Positions 1 through 5,445 of a stretch of DNA of 5,445 nt are shown here, one piece after another; the first letter of the stretch is position 1; each line of letters begins with the position of its first letter. The notes beneath the pieces were generated by a model. It did not search any database. It saw only the letters and a program-made list of their open reading frames with translations, and was not told the DNA's origin. Origin of the DNA: Acidimicrobiales bacterium (GTDB lineage Bacteria; Actinomycetota; Acidimicrobiia; Acidimicrobiales; SHLQ01); the NCBI GenBank assembly GCA_013002375.1, contig JABDJW010000409.1:1-5445 (forward strand), given 5' to 3'. A program made the translations under genes and the position numbers.

Positions 1-135
1 AACGAAGGCACTGCGGTCGCGTCGGCGACCACGCCCCCGAGCCACAATGATTCGATAACCGTCACCAACTCCGGCGAGGCGGCAGTGACCGTGACGTGCG
101 GATCGGCGGCCCCACTGCGGGGAGCGCCCTCATGA
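1..135 (+). CDS. 3' end of an unidentified upstream CDS (partial)
   Basis: Reading from base 1 gives 44 codons and a TGA stop at 133-135, with mostly G/C third positions as in the real genes downstream. The stop overlaps the ATG of the GH68 gene in an ATGA arrangement, which is typical of genes in one operon and supports this as a true gene end. The visible tail contains ITVTNSGEAAVTVTCGSAAP, rich in Val and Thr, which reads like strands of a small beta-sandwich. This could be the C-terminal domain of a carbohydrate-active enzyme such as a GH13 or GH32 protein, and the sugar-related neighbours would fit. The fragment is too short to name the family, so that part is inference only. The start lies outside the window. 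Confidence 0.6.
   Translation, partial: NEGTAVASATTPPSHNDSITVTNSGEAAVTVTCGSAAPLRGAPS
119..124 (+). promoter_or_regulatory. Shine-Dalgarno for the GH68 gene
   Basis: GGGGAG lies 7 nt before the ATG at 132. It decides the start in favour of this ATG over an in-frame GTG at 96, which would add 12 residues and overlap the upstream gene by 40 nt. Confidence 0.55.
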
Positions 136-1322
136 CCGTTCCCTGGACAAGAGAGCACCTCGCGCAGCTGGATGACCATGCTGCTCGCACCGGCGTGCTG
201 GAGGAGTCGCAGACGGTTCCGGCGATCGCAGACCTCTCGCTCTGGGACCTCTGGCCAATCCGCTCGAGCCAGGGGGCGACGCTCACCGTTGACGGGACCG
301 AATACTGGATGGCGTTGTCAGCACCTCGAGAACGAGATCCCGAGGCCCGGCACAATGTCGCGCGGCTTCGACTGCTGGCCAAGCAAGGGCCCTTGTGGTC
401 CGACCGGGGTGTCGTCTTCCCCGATGGCGCGACGCCGGGGTCGCGCGAATGGGCCGGCAGCGCAGACTTCGACGAACGGGGTGCAACGGTCACCGTCCGC
501 TACACGGCCACCGGGCAGCGAGGGGAGCCGGCTCCGACCTTCAGTCAGCGGCTGATGGAAGCGACTGCCTCGTTCGATCCTCTCGCCGAACTACCCCTGT
601 CGAACTGGAGTCCGCACTCCGAACTCGTCACGCAGGGCGGACCGTACACGTCCACCCTCGATCAGCGAACCGGAACTCCCGGGTCCATCAAAGCGTTTCG
701 AGACCCCAGCGTCTTCGTCGACCCGCAAACCGATCGCCAGTACCTGTTGTTCACCGCCTCGCTGGCTTCGTCTCGGTCCGATTTCAACGGCACTGTCGGG
801 CTTGCCACTCGAAACGACGGCTCGAGCGACTGGCAGCGGCAGCCGCCCGTCGTGCACGCCGATGGTGTCAACAACGAGATGGAACGGCCCCACGTGGTGC
901 ACCGCGGCGGCCTCTACTACCTGTTCTTCTCGACGCAGGCGCACACGTTCGATTCGGACGTCAGCGGTCCCACCGGACTCTACGGGTTCGTCGCCGACTC
1001 CATGGAAGGTGAGTGGGCGCCGCTGAACCGGTCCGGCCTCGTCCTTCGCAACCCGATCGAGGAACCCCACCAGTGCTACTCGTGGTTGGTCCTCGACGAC
1101 CGGCGCGTCGTATCTTTCGTCAACCTCCATGGGTTGCGCGGACGACACCCGGAGGAGGTCGAAGCCGCCGGAGCGTTATCGAAACACTTCGGCGGCACCC
1201 CAGCTCCCTTCGAACAGATCACCCTGCACGACGACCGCTCGAAGCTGGTCACGCCGGCCACACCTTCACCGGCGCAAGACCACAGCATTGGGCCCGCTGA
1301 CCCCGCTACCGACAACGACTAG
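132..1322 (+). CDS. Glycoside hydrolase family 68 protein (levansucrase / beta-fructofuranosidase type)
   Basis: A 396-residue protein of the GH68 family, whose members cleave sucrose through a fructosyl-enzyme intermediate and pass the fructose to water or to a growing fructan. All three catalytic signatures of the five-bladed propeller are visible. LWDLWPI carries the likely nucleophile D39, FRDPSVF (about 189-195) carries the transition-state stabiliser D191, and NEMERP (248-253) carries the likely acid/base E251 with E249 nearby. GPTGLYGFV is a further stretch typical of the family. The N-terminus (MTVPWTREHLAQ) has no hydrophobic segment, so the enzyme is probably cytoplasmic, whereas Bacillus SacB-type levansucrases are secreted. 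At 396 residues it is somewhat shorter than many secreted levansucrases. The ATG is chosen from a Shine-Dalgarno at 119-124 and an ATGA overlap with the upstream gene. Its stop runs into the ribosome site of the importer ATPase, so it is probably an intracellular sucrose or fructoside hydrolase in an uptake operon. Family assignment is strong; whether it hydrolyses or polymerises cannot be read from sequence. Confidence 0.9.
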   Translation: MTVPWTREHLAQLDDHAARTGVLEESQTVPAIADLSLWDLWPIRSSQGATLTVDGTEYWMALSAPRERDPEARHNVARLRLLAKQGPLWSDRGVVFPDGATPGSREWAGSADFDERGATVTVRYTATGQRGEPAPTFSQRLMEATASFDPLAELPLSNWSPHSELVTQGGPYTSTLDQRTGTPGSIKAFRDPSVFVDPQTDRQYLLFTASLASSRSDFNGTVGLATRNDGSSDWQRQPPVVHADGVNNEMERPHVVHRGGLYYLFFSTQAHTFDSDVSGPTGLYGFVADSMEGEWAPLNRSGLVLRNPIEEPHQCYSWLVLDDRRVVSFVNLHGLRGRHPEEVEAAGALSKHFGGTPAPFEQITLHDDRSKLVTPATPSPAQDHSIGPADPATDND

Positions 1323-1326
1323 GAGG
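1321..1326 (+). promoter_or_regulatory. Strong Shine-Dalgarno overlapping the GH68 stop codon
   Basis: AGGAGG sits 5 nt before the ATG at 1332, and its first two bases are the last two of the GH68 TAG stop (1320-1322). Ribosomes ending on GH68 would cover this site, which suggests translational coupling of the two genes. Confidence 0.85.
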
Positions 1327-1331
1327 CTGCC

Positions 1332-2501
1332 ATGGCCACCATCAACCTCGACAACGTCAACAAGATCTACCCGAACGGCTTTCAAGCCATTCACGATCTG
1401 TCGCTCGACATCGCGGACAAGGAGTTCCTGGTGCTGGTCGGGCCGTCCGGCTGCGGCAAGTCCACGGCCCTTCGGATGGTCGCCGGGCTCGAAGACATCT
1501 CATCGGGTGAGCTGCGTATCGGTGACCGGTTGGTCAACGATGTGGAGCCCAAGGACCGGGACATCGCGATGGTTTTCCAGAACTACGCCCTCTATCCGCA
1601 CATGTCGGTCTACGACAACATCGGGTTTGCGCTCAAGCTCGCGAAGGTCCCGAAGAGGGAGGCCGACCGGCGCATCCGGGAAGCATCCCGGATCCTCGAA
1701 CTCGACGCGCAGCTCGACAAGAAACCCGGACAGCTCTCGGGCGGGCAGCGTCAACGAGTTGCCATGGGCCGAGCGATCGTTCGCGAGCCGGCCGCCTTTC
1801 TGATGGACGAGCCGCTGTCCAACCTCGACGCCAAGCTGCGAGTGCAGATGCGGGCCGAGATCGCACAACTCCAACGCGAGCTGGGGGTGACCACCATGTA
1901 TGTCACCCACGATCAGATCGAGGCGATGACGATGGGTGACCGGGTTGCCGTGCTCAAGGATGGGATCCTCCAACAGGTCGACGCGCCCCAGCAACTCTAT
2001 GACCGGCCTCGCAACGTCTTCGTCGCCGCGTTCATCGGATCACCGTCCATGAATCTGTTCGAGGGCGACCTCACGGTTGACGACGATCGGTCCGGCGCAG
2101 TGGTCACGCTCGGGAGCCAGAGCATCTCCATCCCGCCGACGGTGTTGGCCGCTCGGCCCGCGCTGGTCGACTTCGACGGCTCGTCGGTCATCTTCGGTGT
2201 CCGCCCCGAGGACATGGAAGACGCCGCCCTCGCTGATCGCCCCGACGACCAGTGTTTCAATGCTGACGTCAATCTGGTCGAGGCGCTCGGTGCCGACATC
2301 CTGGTGCATTTCGAGACCGATGCAGCCCTCGTCGACTCCGGTGATCCCGACGCGATCGTCGACATCGCGGAATCATCACTCATCGTGGCCAGATTCCACC
2401 CACGAAGCGGCGTGGCCCACACCCACCGCGTCAGGGTTGCGGTGGACACCGAGCGCATCAACTTCTTCGATCCCGATTCCCGGCTCGCCATCTGGGACTG
2501 A
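1332..2501 (+). CDS. Carbohydrate ABC importer ATP-binding protein (MalK/UgpC/MsmK type)
   Basis: A 389-residue ATPase that powers a CUT1-type sugar importer from the inner face of the membrane, as a homodimer or with a shared partner. The nucleotide-binding domain is complete: Walker A GPSGCGKST (37-45), Q-loop Q83 in VFQNYALYPHMSV, signature LSGGQ (135-139), Walker B AFLMDE (155-160), D-loop SNLD (163-166) and H-loop H193 in YVTHDQIEAMTMGDR. After FIGSPSMNLFEG comes a C-terminal TOBE/MOI-type domain with VIFGVRPED, VEALGADILVHF and a final INFFDPDSRLAIW. An acidic stretch, roughly ETDAALVDSGDPDAIVD, lengthens this domain. Automated annotation often calls such proteins UgpC, but adjacency to a GH68 enzyme points to a sugar rather than glycerol-3-phosphate. 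No permease or binding protein lies downstream, so they are either upstream of the window or encoded elsewhere. The family is certain; the substrate (sucrose or a fructoside) is inferred from context. Confidence 0.95.
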   Translation: MATINLDNVNKIYPNGFQAIHDLSLDIADKEFLVLVGPSGCGKSTALRMVAGLEDISSGELRIGDRLVNDVEPKDRDIAMVFQNYALYPHMSVYDNIGFALKLAKVPKREADRRIREASRILELDAQLDKKPGQLSGGQRQRVAMGRAIVREPAAFLMDEPLSNLDAKLRVQMRAEIAQLQRELGVTTMYVTHDQIEAMTMGDRVAVLKDGILQQVDAPQQLYDRPRNVFVAAFIGSPSMNLFEGDLTVDDDRSGAVVTLGSQSISIPPTVLAARPALVDFDGSSVIFGVRPEDMEDAALADRPDDQCFNADVNLVEALGADILVHFETDAALVDSGDPDAIVDIAESSLIVARFHPRSGVAHTHRVRVAVDTERINFFDPDSRLAIWD

Positions 2502-2541
2502 CCGCCGACACGACGATCAAAGCCCGGGCTCGGTGGAGCGC

Positions 2542-2547
2542 TACCGT
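2542..2547 (+). promoter_or_regulatory. Candidate -10 box of a leaderless promoter (SCO6745-family gene)
   Basis: TACCGT fits the actinobacterial -10 pattern TANNNT and ends exactly 6 nt before the ATG at 2554, so transcription would begin at the A of the start codon. The nearest purine-rich string (GGTGGAG, 2532-2538) is about 15 nt from the ATG, too far for a normal Shine-Dalgarno. No good -35 is visible at 17-19 bp. The same layout recurs before the next two genes. Confidence 0.5.
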
Positions 2548-2553
2548 GCGACG

Positions 2554-3432
2554 ATGAGCGAACGCACTGCTGCATCCCGAACGCCGGCCGAACTGGCGGC
2601 CCGACTCGGGGGCATCACCAACCTGTGTCACGGGTTCATCTACTTCGCGCCGCAGGCCATCACGGCCTACGACGAGCTGGGCCTCGCCGCCCATCAGCAC
2701 TACTTCGCCAGCCGGGCCGCTGCGCTGGGCGCGGTGCCGGCCGAGGTCGCGATCGCCAGCTTCTACAACTTCTGCCCCGCCGTCGCCGAGGCCGCCCTCC
2801 CGAGCGCGTGGAGCGTGGCCACCCCCGAGGCCATCCAGACCGCCCGCATCGCGGCGGCCGGCGCAGCATTGGCCGAGCACTGCACCGATGCGCTCACCGC
2901 CGACGAGCTGGCCGAAGCGACCGACCTGGCCGCGACCATCTGCGACACCATCAGCTATGCCGGCACTCCGCTGGCCGGCGGCAACCGAGCCACCCCGCTC
3001 CCCGATGAGCCATTGGCCCGGCTCTGGCAGCTCGTCACGACCATCCGCGAGTGGCGGGGCGATGTGCACGTCGCCGCGCTGGTCTCCGAGCCGCTCCACC
3101 CGATCGAGGCGCTGATCCTGCACGCCGCCACCGGCCAGGTGCCGGTCGCTGCGCTCCGAGCGACCCGCGGGTGGAGCGACGACGATTGGGATGCCAAGGT
3201 CGCCGGCCTGGCCGACCGGGGGCTGGTCAATGCCGATGCCAGCTTCACACCGGCCGGCGAGGCCACCCGAGCCGCCATCGAGGATCGAACCAACGCCGCC
3301 TGCGTCGCGCTGGTCGACGCGGTCGGAGCCGACGGAGCCGATCGCCTATTCAACCTCTTGAAGCCCTGGCAGGCCGGACTACTCGCGTCGGGCATCTTCC
3401 CCGGGACGTTGCGCTCGGCCCCCAAGTCGTAG
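2554..3432 (+). CDS. SCO6745-family protein, function unknown
   Basis: A 292-residue Ala-rich, probably helical, soluble protein that I recognise as the SCO6745 (SalK-like) family, widespread in actinobacteria and lacking an established function. Landmarks matching my memory of the family are HGFIYFAPQ (26-34), the stretch SFYNFCP (69-75) followed by LPSAW (82-86), REWRGDVHVAAL starting at residue 165, and TRGWSDDDWDAKVAGLADRG starting at residue 204, followed by LVNADASFTPAGEATRAAIE. This last region resembles a winged-helix hairpin as seen in MarR-like folds, so nucleic-acid or ligand binding is possible but unproven. There is no signal peptide or membrane segment. The frame stays open upstream into the ABC gene as far as 2077, but the ATG at 2554 is preferred because family similarity begins just after it and a TANNNT box precedes it. 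The gene starts 52 bp after the ABC gene and ends 13 bp before the hydrolase. Confidence 0.85.
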   Translation: MSERTAASRTPAELAARLGGITNLCHGFIYFAPQAITAYDELGLAAHQHYFASRAAALGAVPAEVAIASFYNFCPAVAEAALPSAWSVATPEAIQTARIAAAGAALAEHCTDALTADELAEATDLAATICDTISYAGTPLAGGNRATPLPDEPLARLWQLVTTIREWRGDVHVAALVSEPLHPIEALILHAATGQVPVAALRATRGWSDDDWDAKVAGLADRGLVNADASFTPAGEATRAAIEDRTNAACVALVDAVGADGADRLFNLLKPWQAGLLASGIFPGTLRSAPKS

Positions 3433-3439
3433 CTACGTT
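3409..3439 (+). promoter_or_regulatory. Candidate leaderless promoter for the serine hydrolase
   Basis: TACGTT (3434-3439) matches TANNNT and ends 6 nt before the ATG at 3446. A TTGCGC at 3409-3414 could act as the -35 element with a 19-bp spacer. The -10 box begins two bases after the stop codon of the preceding gene, and there is no Shine-Dalgarno in the 13-bp gap. Confidence 0.5.
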
Positions 3440-3445
3440 GTCGGT

Positions 3446-4558
3446 ATGAGCACCACTGAGATTCACGGCACCTGCGACCCCGCGTACGAAGGCGTCCGCG
3501 ACGCGCTGGCCGCCAACTTCGCCAATGGCGACATCGGCGCCAGCGCGGCCGTCACCGTCGGCGGTGAGCTGGTCGTCGATCTGTGGGGTGGCCACCGCGA
3601 CCTCGGCCGGCGGCTGCCGTGGGAAACGGACACCATCGCCAACGTGTGGTCGACCACCAAGATGATGACCGCGCTGTGTGTGCTGATGCTGCACGACCGC
3701 GGCGAGCTCTCGGTCGACGCACCGATGGCCGAGTACTGGCCGGAATTCGCGGCCCACGGCAAGGACGGCGTGCTGGTGCGCCACGTGATGGGCCACACCG
3801 CGGGGCTGGCCACGTTCGACGACGTGGTCGACGACATCGCCGTCTTCGATTGGGACGGTTGTTGTGCCCGCCTGGCCGCGCAGGCGCCGCAGTGGACGCC
3901 CGGCGATGGCTCCGGCTACCACGCCGAGACGCAAGGTTGGCTGCTCGGCGAGCTGGTCCGCCGCGTCACCGGTCGCACCCTTGGCACGTTCTACCGCGAC
4001 GAGGTCGCCCAGCCGGTGGGCGCCGACTTCCACATCGGCACCGACGACGCGCACTTCGCCCGAGTCGCCGATCTTTCGACCATGCGGGCCGACATCGTCA
4101 GCGACCACTCCCGTCGGAGCCTTTCGCTGGTGAACACGAGCGCGTGGCGGCGGATGGAGATGCCGGCATCGGGCGGTCATGGCAATGCCCGCTCGGTGGT
4201 GCAGGCGCTCAGCGCGCTGGCCAACGGCGGCATCGCTCGCTCGGCCGACGGCGGTGAGGTGCAGCTGCTCTCGCCGGCCACCATCGAACGGATCTTCGAG
4301 GTCCAGGCCGACGGCGTCGATCGGGTGCTCGGCCGCGAGATGCGACTGGGGATCGGCTACGGCCTCAACACACCATCGGCACCGCTGGGCGTCAACGACC
4401 GCACGATCTGGTGGGCCGGCTGGGGCGGATCGATGTGCGTGATCGATCTGGAGAACAACCTGGTCGTGAGCTACGTGATGAACCAGATGCGGAACGAAGC
4501 CGACTTCCGGGCCATCAACGTCGTCTACGCCGCCCACGAAGCCCGCAAGACGGCGTAG
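3446..4558 (+). CDS. Beta-lactamase-fold serine hydrolase (family VIII esterase-like)
   Basis: A 370-residue enzyme of the class C beta-lactamase / penicillin-binding-protein fold. It carries the three active-site signatures: SxxK as S69-T-T-K72 (nucleophile Ser and general-base Lys), the YxN-equivalent as Y158-H-A, and in place of the usual KTG a WGG motif (326-328, in AGWGGS), as found in family VIII carboxylesterases such as EstB. RHVMGHTAGL (112-121) matches the 'LL-HTSGL' stretch common in the family, and GELSVDAPMAEYWPEF (86-101) is also typical. No signal peptide is seen, which argues for a cytoplasmic esterase, amidase or lactonase rather than a secreted beta-lactamase. The ATG at 3446 begins 13 bp after the SCO6745-family gene, with its own probable promoter in and before the gap. 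The preferred substrate cannot be told from the sequence. The fold and catalytic motifs are clear. Confidence 0.92.
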   Translation: MSTTEIHGTCDPAYEGVRDALAANFANGDIGASAAVTVGGELVVDLWGGHRDLGRRLPWETDTIANVWSTTKMMTALCVLMLHDRGELSVDAPMAEYWPEFAAHGKDGVLVRHVMGHTAGLATFDDVVDDIAVFDWDGCCARLAAQAPQWTPGDGSGYHAETQGWLLGELVRRVTGRTLGTFYRDEVAQPVGADFHIGTDDAHFARVADLSTMRADIVSDHSRRSLSLVNTSAWRRMEMPASGGHGNARSVVQALSALANGGIARSADGGEVQLLSPATIERIFEVQADGVDRVLGREMRLGIGYGLNTPSAPLGVNDRTIWWAGWGGSMCVIDLENNLVVSYVMNQMRNEADFRAINVVYAAHEARKTA

Positions 4559-4571
4559 CCCATCTAGACCA

Positions 4572-4595
4572 CCGACGGTTACCGGTACCGGTCGG
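4572..4595 (+). terminator. Hairpin / palindrome after the serine hydrolase gene
   Basis: CCGACGGT (4572-4579) can pair with ACCGGTCGG (4587-4595) as eight base pairs with one bulged G, around a 7-nt loop. It begins 13 nt after the hydrolase stop, where a terminator would be expected, but no T-run follows, so it would be the tail-less hairpin type often proposed in high-GC bacteria. The core ACCGGTACCGGT (4581-4592) is itself a perfect 12-bp palindrome, so a protein-binding site is an alternative. Confidence 0.35.
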
Positions 4596-4650
4596 CCTAA
4601 TTCGAGCCAGAAGCCGATCTCGGCGGCCTCGGCGGGAGTCATCTCGCGGT

Positions 4651-4680
4651 TCTACACCACCCGCCCCAAGCCACTACCGT
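4651..4680 (+). promoter_or_regulatory. Candidate leaderless promoter for the P450 gene
   Basis: TACCGT (4675-4680) matches TANNNT and ends 7 nt before the ATG at 4688. TCTACA (4651-4656) agrees with TTGACA at four of six positions with an 18-bp spacer. No Shine-Dalgarno lies in the 15 nt before the start codon. Confidence 0.5.
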
Positions 4681-4687
4681 CCTCACT

Positions 4688-5445
4688 ATGAGCGAAACTG
4701 GCACGACCGACACCGGCTTGTTCTTCAACCCTCTCGACCCCGGCTACATCGCCAACCCGTTCCCGCACCTGGCCGAGCTCCGGGAGCAAATCCCGGTCCA
4801 CCACACGCTGGCCGGACCCCATTGCGTCTTCCGGTACGACGATGTCTTTGCGCTGCTGCGCGACCCCGCCCACTCGGTCGACGACAAGAACGCCGACCTG
4901 GCGGCCACCGATCGCGGCCAGACCTTTGAACACATCATCGCCGACACCGGTCTGGAACCGCCCGAGGCCGGCCACTCGATTCTCAACATCGATCCGCCCG
5001 ATCACACTCGCCTGCGCCGACTGGTCAGCAAGGCCTTCACTCCCCGCACGATCGAAGCGTTGCGGCCCCGGGTCCAGGCGATGGTCGACGCCACGCTCGA
5101 CCGCATGGCCGCGGCCGGGCAGGCCGACCTGGTCGAAGAGCTGGCGTTCCCGCTGCCGTTCGATGTCATCAGCGAGATGCTCGGCATGCCCGAGAGCGAC
5201 AAAGACCAGATCCGCGACTGGTCGGCGGCCTTGGTCAAGACCCTCGACCCGATCATCACCGACGACGAAGTACGCGAGGCGCTGATCGCCGCCCAAGCGA
5301 TGGACCGTCACATCGAGCAAGTCATCGAGTGGAAGCGAGCCAACCCCGCCGATGACCTACTGACCGCGATGATCGAAGTCGAGGAAGACGGCGATCGGAT
5401 GAGCACGATCGAACTGCGCGACCAGGTCAACCTGCTGTTCGTGGC
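4688..5445 (+). CDS. Cytochrome P450, N-terminal part (cut by window end)
   Basis: The first 252 residues of a soluble bacterial cytochrome P450, a haem monooxygenase that would need a separate ferredoxin and reductase; neither is in the window. The start MSETGTTDTG leads to FNPLDPGYIANPFPHLAELRE, the usual opening of actinobacterial P450s. The C-helix signature DPPDHTRLRRLVSKAFTPR (102-120) is clear, with H106 and R110 placed as the usual haem-propionate contacts. FDVISEMLGMPESD and the DLLTAMI...LRDQVNLLFVA stretch are also typical. The window stops just before the expected I-helix oxygen-activation motif (usually AGHETT-like), so that motif, the ExxR and the Cys haem ligand cannot be checked. 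There is no membrane anchor. The gene is separated from the hydrolase by 129 bp and has its own probable promoter. The substrate is unknown; the region at about 66-97, between the B and C helices, probably forms part of substrate recognition. Confidence 0.93.
   Translation, partial: MSETGTTDTGLFFNPLDPGYIANPFPHLAELREQIPVHHTLAGPHCVFRYDDVFALLRDPAHSVDDKNADLAATDRGQTFEHIIADTGLEPPEAGHSILNIDPPDHTRLRRLVSKAFTPRTIEALRPRVQAMVDATLDRMAAAGQADLVEELAFPLPFDVISEMLGMPESDKDQIRDWSAALVKTLDPIITDDEVREALIAAQAMDRHIEQVIEWKRANPADDLLTAMIEVEEDGDRMSTIELRDQVNLLFV

Noticed and set aside
16..29. GTCGC/GCGAC stem with a 4-nt loop
   Set aside because: Five base pairs within a coding-like frame, far from any gene end; expected by chance at this GC content.
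96..131. GTG at 96 as the start of the GH68 gene
   Set aside because: It adds 12 residues without family support and overlaps the upstream gene by 40 nt. The ATG at 132 has a Shine-Dalgarno and an ATGA overlap.
62..493. Minus-strand open frame of 143 residues opposite the GH68 start
   Set aside because: Arg/Ser-rich composition, no domain, and complete overlap with a gene whose catalytic motifs are intact.
591..1148. Minus-strand open frame of 185 residues inside the GH68 gene
   Set aside because: It mirrors the GH68 catalytic region and shows no motif of its own.
1129..1803. Plus-strand open frame of 224 residues spanning the GH68-ABC junction
   Set aside because: Ser/Thr/Arg/Pro-rich out-of-frame translation crossing two confident genes.
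2077..2553. N-terminal extension of the SCO6745-family frame to an upstream ATG
   Set aside because: It would overlap the ABC ATPase gene by more than 400 nt and read as a Ser/Arg/Pro-rich shadow. Family similarity begins only after the ATG at 2554.
3350..4642. 430-residue open frame on the minus strand
   Set aside because: It lies opposite the serine hydrolase, which has clear SxxK, Y and WGG motifs. The antisense translation is His/Val/Gly-rich with no recognisable domain, a usual shadow in high-GC DNA.
1..5445. CRISPR arrays, tRNA or rRNA genes, insertion-sequence ends, phage genes
   Set aside because: No regularly spaced repeats, cloverleaf-like sequence, transposase or integrase, or flanking inverted repeats were seen on either strand.

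Overview
The window is GC-rich and densely coded, with every supportable gene on the + strand. Codons end mostly in G or C, and the genes belong to families common in Actinomycetota: a SCO6745-family protein, a family VIII-type serine hydrolase, a soluble class I-type cytochrome P450 and a MalK/UgpC-type ABC ATPase. Several start codons sit 6-7 nt behind a TANNNT box, the actinobacterial signature of leaderless transcription. I infer a high-GC actinobacterium, possibly from the Acidimicrobiia, but nothing here fixes the genus.

Left part (1-2501) is the end of a sugar-use operon. It holds the last 44 codons of an unidentified upstream gene, then a GH68 fructan-active enzyme (levansucrase/invertase family) without a secretion signal, then the ATPase of a carbohydrate importer. 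The three are packed tightly: an ATGA overlap joins the first two, and a stop codon runs into a strong Shine-Dalgarno between the second and third. The likely logic is that the importer brings in sucrose or a short fructoside and the cytoplasmic GH68 enzyme cleaves it. The permease and substrate-binding genes are not in the window and would be expected upstream.

Right part (2502-5445) holds three genes that look like separate transcription units: a SCO6745-family protein of unknown function (2554-3432), a beta-lactamase-fold serine hydrolase/esterase (3446-4558) and a cytochrome P450 cut by the window edge (4688 onward). Each is preceded by a TANNNT box placed for leaderless transcription, and none has a well-placed Shine-Dalgarno. 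The 129-bp gap before the P450 contains a strong palindrome/hairpin that may end the hydrolase transcript.

I found no RNA gene, CRISPR array, insertion sequence or phage feature, and no convincing previously undescribed system. The points most worth following are the contrast in start signals between the two halves, the apparently cytoplasmic GH68 enzyme coupled to an importer, and a possible substitution in its product-specificity region.
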